Assembly: GCA_017433295.1 (NCBI GenBank)
Contig: JAFRHL010000054.1
Location: 1 to 64,000 of the forward strand
DNA from: Eubacterium sp.
GTDB lineage: Bacteria; Bacillota; Clostridia; Lachnospirales; Lachnospiraceae
DNA length: 64,000 nt
Direction of reading: 5' to 3'
The notes beneath the pieces are model-generated. The model did no database searches. It was not told where the DNA came from and saw nothing but the letters and a program-made list of their open reading frames with translations. Below are positions 23,812-32,680 of the stretch, piece after piece. Each line of letters opens with the position of its first letter. Positions within the stretch are counted from its first letter, which is position 1. A program made the translations under genes and the position numbers.

Positions 23812-25137
23812 GTGAATCTGTTATTACAGTATGCATTGGAACTGGCGATGATTGTTCCTGCCGCGATCCTTTCATTTCTGCCGGTGCTGAAACATCTCAA
23901 GAGAAATAAATCTGTCATATTCCTGTTCACAGCAGCAATATCCCTTTCCCTGATCCTGGCAGGAGCTATTATCTGTCGTAAAACAGGTATGGTCAGTGAT
24001 TATTTTATATATCCTGCCCTTGTCCTGTTTTTTATTGTCTATTGTTGGCTGGTGGACCTGGATTTTATTAAGAAGCTTTTCTGTTTTTTTAATGCCCTGG
24101 CCCTTTGTGAATTTTGCCTGTTTTATACAGTATTTCTGATGGCCCCTTATGAGGGCAAGGGAATGGGCACACCACTTCTTCCGGTTTCGGGCCTGCTTTG
24201 CCTGGGTCTGACTGCTGTAATTATTATTTTCTTTTTCAAGATCCTCACCACCGAGTTATCTGGTCTTTTAAATGAGCAGCATCTGGATAATATATGGAAA
24301 TACCTTACCCTCATACCATGTATCGTTTGTTTATTGATCAACTGGTTTTATCCCCGGGAAGCTTCTTCCATAATGGAAGGAAGGATCCGGGATGTCGGGC
24401 TGGTCCTTGCTCCGCTGATCCCCTTGATGTTTCTGGTTTTCTATCAGGTGATCTGGCTTGTATCCAGGCAGACGGTGGAGAATGAAGCTCTTCACCGGGA
24501 GGTCCATATCCTGCGTCAGGAGAAGAAACGATATCTCGCCCTTCGTGGCTACATGAACAAAAGCCGGGCGTTGAGACATGATTTTCGCCAGCATCTGAGG
24601 GTGCTTGAAAAGCTTTCAAGGGACGGGGAAACAGAGAGACTTTATTCATATATTCATGAGCTGATAGATGCATCGGATATGTATGACGAAAGGTACTGTG
24701 CCAACAGTGCGGTGGATGCCATTGCTGCCTATTATACTTCTCTTGGGGAAAAGTATGAGGTAGAAATATCCTGGGATCTTCATCTGCCGGAAGAATTACC
24801 GGTACAGGAGTCTGATTTTTGCGCTCTCTTCGGAAATCTCATGGAAAATGCCCTGATCGCTGTAAGAAAGCTCCCATCCGGAAGATACGTAAATGTTTCT
24901 GCCCGGATGCTATCGGAGGAAATGCTGGGACTTAACGTGGAAAATCCCTACACCGGGAAGATACGTTACGGGAAAAATGCCCTTCCCCGCTCGAAAAAAA
25001 AGAACGGTGGAATCGGTCTTTCCTCCGTTTCCTCCACCGTTCAAAAGTATAATGGAACTATAAATATCAGTACAGAAAATGATATTTTTGAGATAGGAGT
25101 CCTTTTATACGCCAGGGATAAAAGCCCCGCAGACTAA
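23812..25137 (+). CDS. GHKL-type sensor histidine kinase (AgrC-like)
   Basis: The 441-residue protein has about six membrane helices in residues 1-215, a short coiled linker, the phospho-acceptor helix SRALRHDFRQHLRVLEKL with His256, and a GHKL ATPase domain with the N box FGNLMENALIAV and the glycine box NGGIGLSS. This is the layout of AgrC/ComD peptide receptors, but no pro-peptide gene or AgrB protease is seen nearby. The start is a GTG at 23812, nine bases after AGGAGG; the ATG at 23807 is out of frame. It pairs with the LytTR regulator upstream. Confidence 0.9.
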   Translation: MNLLLQYALELAMIVPAAILSFLPVLKHLKRNKSVIFLFTAAISLSLILAGAIICRKTGMVSDYFIYPALVLFFIVYCWLVDLDFIKKLFCFFNALALCEFCLFYTVFLMAPYEGKGMGTPLLPVSGLLCLGLTAVIIIFFFKILTTELSGLLNEQHLDNIWKYLTLIPCIVCLLINWFYPREASSIMEGRIRDVGLVLAPLIPLMFLVFYQVIWLVSRQTVENEALHREVHILRQEKKRYLALRGYMNKSRALRHDFRQHLRVLEKLSRDGETERLYSYIHELIDASDMYDERYCANSAVDAIAAYYTSLGEKYEVEISWDLHLPEELPVQESDFCALFGNLMENALIAVRKLPSGRYVNVSARMLSEEMLGLNVENPYTGKIRYGKNALPRSKKKNGGIGLSSVSSTVQKYNGTINISTENDIFEIGVLLYARDKSPAD

Positions 25138-25141
25138 GCCT

Positions 25142-25399
25142 TCAGGAAAGGATGAGTATTTCTCCGCCGCAGTCGACCATCATAAGAAACAGTTTCATGA
25201 GATAATGATCTCCCAGTGCCTGCCGGAGGTTTGCTAATCCATAGACATGGACAGCAGGAGCTTCACCGGCTTCCGAGAGGATATCATGTAAAGCGTCCAG
25301 ATTATTGCCGAACCAGTCAGGCAGGGCAATCTGCTCTTTGATTACTCTGTAAAAATCGTCTCTGTCTTCTATCTGTCTTCCGTCAAGAGTCAGCTTCAT
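25142..25399 (-). CDS. Barstar-family ribonuclease inhibitor
   Basis: The 85-residue protein follows barstar throughout: MKLTLDGRQIEDRDDFYRVI, ALPDWFGNNLDALHDIL (the barnase-binding helix with its Trp-Phe-Gly-Asn-Asn-Leu-Asp-Ala-Leu pattern), then VHVYGLANLRQALG. It should bind and block the RNase encoded immediately upstream in the same direction. GAGGAGG lies just before ATG 25399; the RNase stop is two bases away, so the two are coupled. Confidence 0.93.
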   Translation of the reverse strand: MKLTLDGRQIEDRDDFYRVIKEQIALPDWFGNNLDALHDILSEAGEAPAVHVYGLANLRQALGDHYLMKLFLMMVDCGGEILILS

Positions 25400-25401
25400 G
25401 A

Positions 25402-25908
25402 TCAATCCTCCTCTCCGTATAATAATGTAAAGGTCTTATAGTGGTCATCCGTGTAATAAATAGTTCCTCCGTCGGAATATATGATGCGTTTTGCTCCTCT
25501 TTTTCTGGCTCCCAGTGTATCAATATCACATTCATAATATCTGGTGCCTTTCTTTTCCGGAAGCAGACCCTCATAGTTGCCGAACCGGTCTCCGCCGATA
25601 CATTTGCCGGGAGCGTAGGGCTCCAGAGAACCACCGGACCAGCCAAGGCTTTTTGCTTCTTTTTTCGTGATGAAGTTTGATGGCAGGGTCCCGTACTCGA
25701 TCAGGTAATTCATCACATCTTCTTTGGAAGTATAGCTTCCGTCTTTATCCATATGAATGGAATCAGGGATGCTTCTTTCTGATCCGGAGTCTGTTTCCCG
25801 GTAAGTGGTGGTTGCTTCCGGAGAGGTACTGCTCCCACAGCCCCAAAGGGGAAAACAAAGAAGGATCAGAGCCAGCAGCACAACAAGGATCTGATATGTT
25901 TTTTTCAT
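25402..25908 (-). CDS. Barnase-family ribonuclease, membrane-anchored lipoprotein
   Basis: The 168-residue protein has a lipoprotein signal peptide (core LVVLLALILLCFP, lipidation Cys24 in LWGCGSS), a Thr/Ser/Glu-rich linker and a barnase domain (about 55-165): SKEDVMNYLIEYGTLPSNFITKKEAKSLGW, GGDRFGNYEGLLP, RYYECDIDTLG (general base Glu126), KRIIYSDGG (Arg141) and TDDHYKTFTLLY (acid His156). All catalytic residues of barnase are therefore kept. Bacillus barnase is freely secreted; a lipobox here suggests surface anchoring. Its inhibitor gene follows directly. Roles could be nutrient RNA use or contact-dependent competition. Confidence 0.9.
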   Translation of the reverse strand: MKKTYQILVVLLALILLCFPLWGCGSSTSPEATTTYRETDSGSERSIPDSIHMDKDGSYTSKEDVMNYLIEYGTLPSNFITKKEAKSLGWSGGSLEPYAPGKCIGGDRFGNYEGLLPEKKGTRYYECDIDTLGARKRGAKRIIYSDGGTIYYTDDHYKTFTLLYGEED

Positions 25909-26011
25909 AATTATTTCCTTTCCCGCAAAATATTATTTTTAATGAGTATAGCAGAGGACAAAGGCCAGGTCAATCCGCCATAAAAGGAAAAGGGAATATC
26001 CCCTAAAGCAC

Positions 26012-26042
26012 AAAAAGACAGCATGGTATTTTCCACGCTGCC
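26012..26042 (-). terminator. Terminator of the DUF378 gene
   Basis: On the minus strand GGCAGCGTGG (26042-26033) pairs with CCATGCTGTC (26026-26017), with two G-U pairs, followed by five U residues (26016-26012). Confidence 0.75.
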
Positions 26043-26078
26043 TTTATTTGTTCCTTTCGGGGAGGTCCCTCAAAGAAT

Positions 26079-26288
26079 TCAGCCCATTCTTTCGGTGGAG
26101 CGGATCCTGCCGTACATGGTAAGAAGGTAAATGCCTGCAATACCGACAAGATCATAAACGATTCTTGATAACCAGCTGTTTTCCCCGAAGAGAAAGCTTA
26201 CAAGATTATACTGGAAGAGGCCGATCAGTCCCCATACGACTGCTCCGACGATAGCCAGTGTCAATGCGATATAATCCATCCATTTCAT
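26079..26288 (-). CDS. DUF378 small membrane protein
   Basis: A 69-residue protein of the DUF378 type: two membrane helices (LTLAIVGAVVWGLIGLF and IVYDLVGIAGIYLL) with the conserved WGLIGLFQYNLVSFLFG between them. Function is unknown for the family. ATG 26288 is preceded by AAGGAGATAT; an in-frame upstream ATG at 26309 would lie before this ribosome site. It is a single-gene unit with its own terminator. Confidence 0.88.
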   Translation of the reverse strand: MKWMDYIALTLAIVGAVVWGLIGLFQYNLVSFLFGENSWLSRIVYDLVGIAGIYLLTMYGRIRSTERMG

Positions 26289-26459
26289 GAGATATCTCCT
26301 TTCGATCATGTTAATTGATGATTACCATTTAAAGTATGTCCCGTTTTTCCCGAATTATACGTCTCGCTTTTTTGCGTGGCTATACATAATATTATGGAAA
26401 AATGCAGATAATATGGGAGCTTAAATATTTTAACCAATCAATGAAAGGAGAATGGAATA

Positions 26460-27119
26460 ATGAGAGGAATAAGGAGATCAGTCGCGTTTTTGTTATTATT
26501 TACAGTGGTTACAATGATGGCGGCCGGATGCGGCAGCAATATGGCTGCCAGTAAAAACTCGAAAGATACGGATGTTTCAGGTGCGACTTCCGAGACAGGA
26601 ACCAGGACGGAGGAAACAAAGGGGGCTGATAACAGCAATATGAAGGATACAGATAAAAAGGATGCGGATACAGATAATAAGAATGCAGGTACAGATCACA
26701 AAATGGGTGTTGCCGGTGAGGCAGCCGAAGATGCCGCTGAAGGAGCCGGTAATGCCATGGAAGATGTGGCCCGGGGAGCCGGAGATATGATAGAGGGAGC
26801 CGGTGAGGCCGTGGATCATGTGGCAGATGGTATGGGAGATGCAGTAGATAATCTCGGAGGAGGATCCTTTGAAAGCTATGAAGATGCAAAGTCCTATTTT
26901 CTGGATAAGTTGAGAAAAGACAATGCAGCTGCCCATTATGAGCTGAGAAATGAGAAAAAAGACCTGGTTTCCTATAATAACAACGATTCCGGTGCCCGGG
27001 GCTATGAATTTACAGTGTATGAGACTGATGGAAATGAGAGGATAGGAAGATATTATGTGGACAAAGAAACTGGAAAAATCTATCGCTACATGGGGAAAAA
27101 CTCTATTGAAGCCTATTAA
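26460..27119 (+). CDS. Lipoprotein with amphipathic repeat region and PepSY-like end
   Basis: The 219-residue protein has a lipobox (MAAGCGSN, Cys24), a Ser/Thr/Asp/Lys-rich linker, and then residues about 82-133 made of near-repeats of the pattern GxAxEDAAEGAGN, EDVARGAGDM, GAGEAVDHVADGMGDAVDN that would form an amphipathic helix. The C-terminus (about 138-219) folds like a small mixed domain with YYVDKETGKIYRY at its end, similar to peptidase-propeptide modules. No defined family. AAGGAG lies 12 bases upstream of ATG 26460. A surface or membrane-contact role is inferred. Confidence 0.7.
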   Translation: MRGIRRSVAFLLLFTVVTMMAAGCGSNMAASKNSKDTDVSGATSETGTRTEETKGADNSNMKDTDKKDADTDNKNAGTDHKMGVAGEAAEDAAEGAGNAMEDVARGAGDMIEGAGEAVDHVADGMGDAVDNLGGGSFESYEDAKSYFLDKLRKDNAAAHYELRNEKKDLVSYNNNDSGARGYEFTVYETDGNERIGRYYVDKETGKIYRYMGKNSIEAY

Positions 27120-27189
27120 AAAAATGCCCTTCCGGTTTAAAAAGCGTTAAACAGACCATAGGGTATGTAAAGCTTTAAATTTAATGGAT

Positions 27190-27226
27190 GTGTCCGAAGC
27201 AATTTTGATAAAAAAACTTCGGGCAC
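27190..27226 (+). terminator. Terminator after the repeat lipoprotein
   Basis: GTGTCCGAAG (27190-27199) pairs with CTTCGGGCAC (27217-27226), one wobble, followed by TTTATTTG. The rest of the gap 27120-27336 is AT-rich with a TATAAT at 27306-27311 before the DUF5688 gene. Confidence 0.7.
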
Positions 27227-27336
27227 TTTATTTGTAATAAAATGTATTTAACCTATAATATGGTAAAATAATTAAAATAATACTGGTAAAATATATAAAT
27301 TATGATATAATATACCTGAAAAGGAGGTGTATTGTA

Positions 27337-28224
27337 TTGAGTTTTGAAGAATTTACCAATTACATACGAGATCATATTACCGATGGCTGGAATGAATCTG
27401 CTTCGGTTTCCATACAGAAGATAAAGAAGAACAACGGCATAGTTTATACAGGGGCTTATATCAGATCGGAGGGGAGTATGGTCACTCCTGCCATATACCT
27501 GGAAGCCTATTATGAACGCCTGCAGGAGGGGGAGACCCCGGAGGAGCTTCTTGTGGATATCAGAAAGGAGTTTGACTGGGCCATGAGCCGGACCTCTTCC
27601 TTCGAGTTTGATATATCAAGCTATGCCAATGTCAGGGACAGGCTGATCTACAGACTGATCAATTATGAGAAGAATAAGGAGCTGCTTATGGCCTGCCCCC
27701 ATATCCGGCTGGAGGATCTGGCCGTGACCTTCCGCTGGCTGGCCCATGAAGACAGTGTGGGTATCTCCACGGCTCTTGTCACTTACAATGAGCTGGAGCT
27801 GTGGGAGGTGACTGTTCAGGACATATTGCTGGCGGCCCGGGAGAATACTGAGCGGATATTTCCGAGGAAGGTTATGTACATTGAAGATTTTTTCATGGAG
27901 AGGAATATGAACGTGCTTCATGATGAAAGATCGATCCCCATGTTTGTGGCCACCAACCAGCAGCAGATCAACGGAGCTTCGGTCATTCTTTATGATCATT
28001 TTCTGGAGGACTTTGCAGGGGAGCATCCCGGCAATTACTATATTCTTCCCAGCAGCATCCATGAGCTGATCCTCATCCCGGAGGACAGTATTCAGGATCC
28101 GGACAGTCTGTGTGATATCGTTGCCCATGCCAACTCCACGGTGGTTTCAGACGGTGATATCCTTTCGGATTCAGTATATTATTACAATGCTGACTCCAAC
28201 AGCCTGTCGATTTACAAAAGATAG
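27337..28224 (+). CDS. DUF5688 family protein (TTG start)
   Basis: A 295-residue protein of the DUF5688 type frequent in Lachnospiraceae; no enzymatic motif is recognised. It is soluble and acidic, with an N-terminal helical unit (SFEEFTNYIRDHI) and a C-terminal part containing YYILPSSIHELILIPE and VYYYNADSNSLSIYKR. AAGGAGGTG lies 9 bases before a TTG at 27337; the alternative TTG at 27332 is out of frame. It stands alone between a terminator and the next promoter. A role in phage or plasmid contexts has been noted for relatives, but nothing mobile is visible here. Confidence 0.75.
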   Translation: MSFEEFTNYIRDHITDGWNESASVSIQKIKKNNGIVYTGAYIRSEGSMVTPAIYLEAYYERLQEGETPEELLVDIRKEFDWAMSRTSSFEFDISSYANVRDRLIYRLINYEKNKELLMACPHIRLEDLAVTFRWLAHEDSVGISTALVTYNELELWEVTVQDILLAARENTERIFPRKVMYIEDFFMERNMNVLHDERSIPMFVATNQQQINGASVILYDHFLEDFAGEHPGNYYILPSSIHELILIPEDSIQDPDSLCDIVAHANSTVVSDGDILSDSVYYYNADSNSLSIYKR

Positions 28225-28234
28225 CAGCAGATGC

Positions 28235-28264
28235 TTGATTTATATGACAAGGTTTTGTTATACT
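28235..28264 (+). promoter_or_regulatory. Promoter of the phosphatase-rarA unit
   Basis: TTGATT (28235-28240) and TATACT (28259-28264) with an 18-base spacer. The leader that follows carries a hairpin (CTGTCA 28275-28280 with TGACAG 28289-28294) and then the palindromic motif at 28295-28315. Confidence 0.6.
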
Positions 28265-28294
28265 CAGTAAGAGTCTGTCAGCCCTTTTTGACAG

Positions 28295-28315
28295 ATCGCC
28301 GAGGCGATTTCGATT
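28295..28315 (+). repeat. Palindromic leader motif, copy 1
   Basis: ATCGCCGAGGCGATTTCGATT. The first 15 bases form ATCGCC-GAG-GGCGAT-like symmetry, and the motif ends 19 bases before the phosphatase start codon. A second copy with one difference is at 34832-34852 before lepB. Confidence 0.6.
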
Positions 28316-28334
28316 GAATAGATATGGAGGAATT

Positions 28335-28955
28335 ATGCGTTTATATCTGATACGGCATGGCCGGACGGTCCTGAACCGGAAGAAGTGTTATTATGGTGTT
28401 ACCGATGCCGCCCTGGATGAGACCGGTATCAGGCAGGCCATTGCTTTGTCTTCCGTGTTCAGGAATGTGAAAATAGACAGGGTGATATGCAGTCCCCTTA
28501 AAAGAGCTGTGCATACCGCAGAGCTGGTCATGCAGGGCACCGGTCCTGTCCCGGAGACAGACGACCGCCTGATGGAACAGAATTTCGGGATATTTGAAGG
28601 ATACACCCACCGGGAACTGGTGGAGCAGTTTCCGAATGAGTACCGGTCTTGGAATGAGGATTTCTCAGACTACCATATACCCGAAGGAGAGAGCTTCCGG
28701 CAGGTCAGACAGAGGATTGACAGTTTTATCAAAGACCTGCCCGACCATGGAACGGTCCTTCTGGCGGCTCATAAAGGGACCCTGGGCCATCTGATGGCTT
28801 CTTTACTGGGGTTACCCCTGGAAGGTTACTGGAATTTTGTCTTTGACCAGGACTGTTACAGCTGCCTGGATCTGGAGGATGGTTTTGCCATTATACGTTG
28901 TCTCAATTGTCCCCCCGGAAGAGAAGTTACAGGAGATAAAGATGGATCTTTTTGA
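28335..28955 (+). CDS. Histidine phosphatase family protein (CobC/GpmB-like)
   Basis: A 206-residue enzyme with the branch-1 histidine phosphatase signature LIRHGRTVLNRKKCYYG, the second-base region SPLKRAVHTAELV, Glu in EQNFGIFEG and the second catalytic His in LLAAHKGTLGHLM. Likely a phosphomonoesterase; alpha-ribazole phosphatase (cobalamin) or a phosphoglycerate-mutase-like activity are possible, and no cobalamin gene is nearby to decide. GGAGG precedes ATG 28335. Its end overlaps rarA by 14 bases. Confidence 0.85.
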   Translation: MRLYLIRHGRTVLNRKKCYYGVTDAALDETGIRQAIALSSVFRNVKIDRVICSPLKRAVHTAELVMQGTGPVPETDDRLMEQNFGIFEGYTHRELVEQFPNEYRSWNEDFSDYHIPEGESFRQVRQRIDSFIKDLPDHGTVLLAAHKGTLGHLMASLLGLPLEGYWNFVFDQDCYSCLDLEDGFAIIRCLNCPPGREVTGDKDGSF

Positions 28956-30306
28956 ATACATGAGCAAAGAACGATCAAAGAAAGAGTCGCCGCTGGCCAT
29001 GCGCATGAGGCCCAGGACTCTTGACGAAGTGGTGGGCCAGTCCCATATTATAGGAAAGAACAGGCTGCTTTACCGGGCCATTAAGGCGGATAAGATCAGC
29101 TCCCTGATATTTTACGGCCCGCCGGGCACAGGCAAGACTACCCTGGCCAAGGTCATTGCCAATACCACCAGCGCCCGTTTTATCCAGATGAACGCCACCA
29201 CCTCGGGGAAGAAGGATATGGAGAAGGCTGTCGCCCAGGCGAAAGAGGCTTACGGGATGTACGGCAGCCGTACCATCCTTTTTATCGATGAGATACATAG
29301 ATTTAATAAGGCCCAGCAGGATTACCTGCTCCCCTTCGTGGAGGATGGCACGGTGATCCTGATCGGCGCCACCACAGAGAACCCATACTTTGAAGTAAAC
29401 AGCGCCCTGCTTTCCCGGTCCAAGATCTTTCGTCTGGAGCCGCTTTCCCGGGAGGATATATGCAGCCTGATCCGGACGGCGGTCTATGATGAAGAAAGGG
29501 GAATGGGAGCCTATGGCGCCGTCATCACAGAGGAGGCTGTCCGTTTTATCGCCGATATGGCCGGGGGAGATGCAAGGGCGGCCCTCAATGCCGTGGAACT
29601 GGGTATCATGACCACAGAACCCGATGAGGAAGGCAGGATCGTTATCGATCTTGAGACCGCAGGAGAATGTATCCAGAGGAAGGTGCTTTCCTATGATAAG
29701 AACGGGGATAATCATTACGATGTCATCTCTGCCTTTATCAAGAGTATGAGGGGGACAGATCCTGACGCGGCGGTATTTTATCTGGCCCGGATGCTGGATG
29801 CCGGTGAGGATCCCAAATTTATCGCCAGGAGGATCATGATCTGCGCCTCGGAGGATGTGGGCAATGCGGATCCCCAGGCCCTGCCCCTGGCTGTGGCGGC
29901 CTCTCTGGCGGTAGAACGGGTCGGTATGCCGGAAGCAAATATTATTTTGTCCCAGGCAGCAGCCTATGTGGCAGGCGCTCCCAAAAGCAATGCCAGTTGT
30001 CTGGCGGTATTCAAGGCCCTTTCCATGGTTAAGGAGAAGGATACAGGTTTCGTCCCCCCATATCTGAGAGATTCCCACTACCGGGGGGCGGCCGGCCTGG
30101 GCCATGGCATCGGCTATAAATATGCCCATGATTACCCGGAGCATTATGTAAAACAGCAGTATCTCCCGGATGCCATTGCGGATGAGCGTTTCTATGAGCC
30201 GACGGAGAACGGCTATGAGAAGGTTATAAAGGAACGTCTTGACCGGTTGAGGAACAGAGAAGAAACATTCCGCATGGAAGAAGGGGGCTTTAAGGATGAA
30301 GAATAA
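28942..30306 (+). CDS. rarA: Replication-associated recombination protein A (AAA+ ATPase)
   Basis: The 454-residue MgsA/RarA/WRNIP1-type ATPase acts at stalled replication forks. Seen: the N-terminal [20 protein letters not shown], Walker [10 protein letters not shown], Walker [15 protein letters not shown], sensor [12 protein letters not shown], arginine-finger region [13 protein letters not shown], and the C-terminal tetramer domain with [16 protein letters not shown] and [16 protein letters not shown] 28942 follows AGGAGATAAAG. It overlaps the phosphatase upstream and the small membrane-protein gene downstream, so they form one transcript. Confidence 0.94.
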   Translation: MDLFEYMSKERSKKESPLAMRMRPRTLDEVVGQSHIIGKNRLLYRAIKADKISSLIFYGPPGTGKTTLAKVIANTTSARFIQMNATTSGKKDMEKAVAQAKEAYGMYGSRTILFIDEIHRFNKAQQDYLLPFVEDGTVILIGATTENPYFEVNSALLSRSKIFRLEPLSREDICSLIRTAVYDEERGMGAYGAVITEEAVRFIADMAGGDARAALNAVELGIMTTEPDEEGRIVIDLETAGECIQRKVLSYDKNGDNHYDVISAFIKSMRGTDPDAAVFYLARMLDAGEDPKFIARRIMICASEDVGNADPQALPLAVAASLAVERVGMPEANIILSQAAAYVAGAPKSNASCLAVFKALSMVKEKDTGFVPPYLRDSHYRGAAGLGHGIGYKYAHDYPEHYVKQQYLPDAIADERFYEPTENGYEKVIKERLDRLRNREETFRMEEGGFKDEE

Positions 30307-30550
30307 TCTGAAACGCATATCAGCCCTGGTTGTGGTCCTGCTGCTGATCGGACTGGTTCTTTTAACCCTTTATCTGTCTGTGACGGGCAGTCCTTATTTT
30401 ATGGCCTCCATGGTGTCCATGTTTCTGTTGCCGATCCTCATATATTCCTATATGTTTATCTACCGTCTGATGCATAAGGAGGATCCTTCCGGCGGGAGCC
30501 GGGATGCCCAAAAAGGAAATAACAGAAATGTTTCAAGTAAAAACACTTGA
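30296..30550 (+). CDS. Small two-helix membrane protein
   Basis: An 84-residue protein of no known family with two membrane segments (ALVVVLLLIGLVLLTLYLSV and MASMVSMFLLPILIYSYMFIY) and a hydrophilic Ser/Asn/Lys tail. It overlaps the end of rarA by 11 bases, with AAGG just upstream, so its translation is probably coupled. The same arrangement next to rarA may exist in relatives; function unknown. Confidence 0.65.
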   Translation: MKNNLKRISALVVVLLLIGLVLLTLYLSVTGSPYFMASMVSMFLLPILIYSYMFIYRLMHKEDPSGGSRDAQKGNNRNVSSKNT

Positions 30551-30575
30551 CAAACCCTTTCTGTTTGTTTATAAT
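30547..30575 (+). promoter_or_regulatory. Consensus promoter of ylxM-ffh
   Basis: TTGACA (30547-30552), a 17-base spacer and TATAAT (30570-30575), 42 bases before ylxM. Both boxes are perfect. The -35 box overlaps the stop region of the preceding gene. Confidence 0.85.
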
Positions 30576-30617
30576 AGCTTGCGGTAAAGGGAATTTACTT
30601 TACAAGAGGTTATACTA

Positions 30618-30974
30618 ATGGATAGAATTTTGGAGAAGTCACTCTTGTTCGACTTCTACGGTGAGCTGCTTACCCGGCATCAGAAAGAGGTATATTCGGA
30701 ATATATCCAGGAGGATGTGTCAGTCAGTGAGATTGCCCAGCTGCACGGCATCAGCCGTCAGGGCGCCCATGACCTGATCCGCCGCTGTGAGAAGCTGCTT
30801 TCCGGCTATGAGGACAGACTTCATCTTGTGGATCATTACCTTAAGATCAAGAAGCTGGTAAAGGAGATCCACAAAAGTGCTGAGGAGATATCCCGGTGTG
30901 CTGATCCTGCAGAGATCCGGGATAAGATGAGCCGGATCACTGAAATAACCAATGATATCCTGGAACAGTATTAA
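30618..30974 (+). CDS. ylxM: SRP-associated HTH protein YlxM (UPF0122)
   Basis: The 118-residue protein has a sigma-region-4-like helix-turn-helix (FYGELLTRHQKEVYSEYIQEDVSVSEIAQLHGISRQGAHDLIRRCEKLL) and a C-terminal helical part. YlxM accompanies ffh in Firmicutes and modulates signal recognition particle activity. ffh begins 14 bp downstream, which confirms the assignment. Confidence 0.92.
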   Translation: MDRILEKSLLFDFYGELLTRHQKEVYSEYIQEDVSVSEIAQLHGISRQGAHDLIRRCEKLLSGYEDRLHLVDHYLKIKKLVKEIHKSAEEISRCADPAEIRDKMSRITEITNDILEQY

Positions 30975-30988
30975 CAAGGAGGCTGTAT

Positions 30989-32344
30989 ATGGCATTTGAA
31001 AGCCTTACAGATAAATTACAGAACATTTTCAAGAATCTCCGGGGCAAAGGCCGTCTGACGGAGGATGATGTAAAGCAGGCCATGAAGGAGGTCAAACGTG
31101 CCCTTCTTGAGGCGGATGTTAATTTCCGGGTGGTCAAGTCTTTCATCAAGACCGTGACAGAACGGGCCATAGGCCAGGATGTTCTAAACGGACTCAATCC
31201 CGGCCAGATGGTCATCAAGATCGTGAAGGAAGAGATGGAGTCCCTGATGGGCTCTGAGACGACAGAGCTTATAATGAAGCCCGGCAATGAGATTACAGTC
31301 TATCTTCTGGCCGGTCTGCAGGGTGCAGGTAAGACGACCACGGCAGCCAAACTGGCGGGCCAGTATAAGAAAAAGGGGAAAAAACCTCTGCTTACTGCCT
31401 GTGATGTTTACCGGCCGGCGGCCATTAAGCAGCTGCAGGTGAACGGCGAAAAGCAGGGTGTGCCCGTATTCACCATGGGAGACAGGAAGGACCCGGTGGA
31501 TATCGCCAGGGCCTCCATAGAATACGCCGCCAAAAACGGTATGAACATCGTGATCCTGGATACTGCCGGACGGCTCCATGTGGATGAATCCATGATGGAA
31601 GAGCTTCAAAACATCAAAGCCAATGTGGATGTGACCCAGACGGTTCTGGTGGTGGATGCCATGACCGGGCAGGATGCTGTAAATGTTGCCAAGACCTTTG
31701 AAGATAAGGTGGGCATAGACGGTGTCATCCTCACCAAGCTGGACGGTGACACCAGAGGCGGTGCGGCCCTTTCTATCCGGGCTGTCACGGGAAAACCTAT
31801 TCTTTATGTGGGAATGGGAGAGAAGCTGGAAGACCTCCAGCAGTTCTATCCGGAGCGGATGACCAGCAGGATCCTGGGCATGGGTGATGTGCTGACTCTC
31901 ATCGAGAAAGCACAGAATGCCGTGGATGAAGAACAGGCCAGAGAGCTGGAGAAAAAGATCCGCAAGGCAGAATATGGTTTTGATGATTTCCTGGAGCAGA
32001 TGCAGCAGATCAAAAGTATGGGAGGCATAGGGGATATTCTTTCCATGATTCCAGGTATGGGAAACCAGGTCAAAAACCTTGATGTGGATGAAAGCGCCCT
32101 GGGAAGGATAGAAGCCATCATCTATTCCATGACCCCGGCTGAGCGTTCTAACCCGAACCTGCTCAATCCCTCCAGAAAAAAGAGAATCGCGGCGGGTGCC
32201 GGTGTCAGTCTTTCTGAAGTGAATAAGCTTTGTAAGCAGTTTGAGCAGTCCAGGAAGATGATGAAGCAGATGAATGGAATGATGGGCAAGGGAGGCCGCA
32301 GAAGAGGCGGCTTCAATATGGGCGGTTTTAAGTTCCCCTTTTAA
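30989..32344 (+). CDS. ffh: Signal recognition particle protein Ffh
   Basis: The 451-residue SRP54 GTPase binds 4.5S/6S RNA and brings nascent membrane proteins to FtsY. The N domain (ALLEADVNF), G domain (GLQGAGKTTT, DTAGRLHVD, TKLDGDTRGGAAL, GMGEKLEDL) and Met-rich M domain (MIPGMGNQ, NPSRKKRIAAGAG, then a run of Met residues and a basic Gly-rich end) are all present. AAGGAGG precedes the ATG. It lies in the standard order ylxM-ffh-rpsP. Confidence 0.97.
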   Translation: MAFESLTDKLQNIFKNLRGKGRLTEDDVKQAMKEVKRALLEADVNFRVVKSFIKTVTERAIGQDVLNGLNPGQMVIKIVKEEMESLMGSETTELIMKPGNEITVYLLAGLQGAGKTTTAAKLAGQYKKKGKKPLLTACDVYRPAAIKQLQVNGEKQGVPVFTMGDRKDPVDIARASIEYAAKNGMNIVILDTAGRLHVDESMMEELQNIKANVDVTQTVLVVDAMTGQDAVNVAKTFEDKVGIDGVILTKLDGDTRGGAALSIRAVTGKPILYVGMGEKLEDLQQFYPERMTSRILGMGDVLTLIEKAQNAVDEEQARELEKKIRKAEYGFDDFLEQMQQIKSMGGIGDILSMIPGMGNQVKNLDVDESALGRIEAIIYSMTPAERSNPNLLNPSRKKRIAAGAGVSLSEVNKLCKQFEQSRKMMKQMNGMMGKGGRRRGGFNMGGFKFPF

Positions 32345-32416
32345 TGTAAATTGAAGGCAGCCGGCCTGTCCGGTTTCCATAGATTATTATAAGAAAGATG
32401 AAAGAGGTGAAATCAC

Positions 32417-32662
32417 ATGGCAGTAAAGATGAGATTAAAAAGAATGGGTAAGAAGAAAACTCCTATCTATAGAGTAGTAGTTGCAGACGCAAGATCCCCA
32501 AGAGACGGCAGAAATATCGCCGAGATCGGTTTTTATGATCCCAATCAGGAACCGGCTGTTGTTAAGTTTGACGAAGAGGCAGCTAAAGACTGGTTAAACA
32601 AGGGAGCACAGCCCACAGATACTGTTGCAAGATTATTAAAGAATGCCGGTATCGAAAAATAA
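32417..32662 (+). CDS. rpsP: 30S ribosomal protein S16
   Basis: An 81-residue protein with the classical S16 start ([30 protein letters not shown]) and the middle IGFYDP. It is a 30S assembly protein that contacts 16S rRNA. AAGAGGTG lies upstream, and the gene is followed 18 bp later by khpA as in other Firmicutes. Confidence 0.98.
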   Translation: MAVKMRLKRMGKKKTPIYRVVVADARSPRDGRNIAEIGFYDPNQEPAVVKFDEEAAKDWLNKGAQPTDTVARLLKNAGIEK

Positions 32663-32680
32663 TAACTGGAGGCAGATATC

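Noticed and set aside
28975..30318. 447-codon open frame on the minus strand opposite rarA
   Set aside because: Lies entirely antisense to a well-supported AAA+ gene, has no ribosome site, and its translation is Cys/His/Gly-rich without family features.
31184..32380. 398-codon open frame on the minus strand opposite ffh
   Set aside because: Antisense to ffh, which has all motifs; the translation is His- and Leu-rich, as expected from the complement of a highly biased gene.
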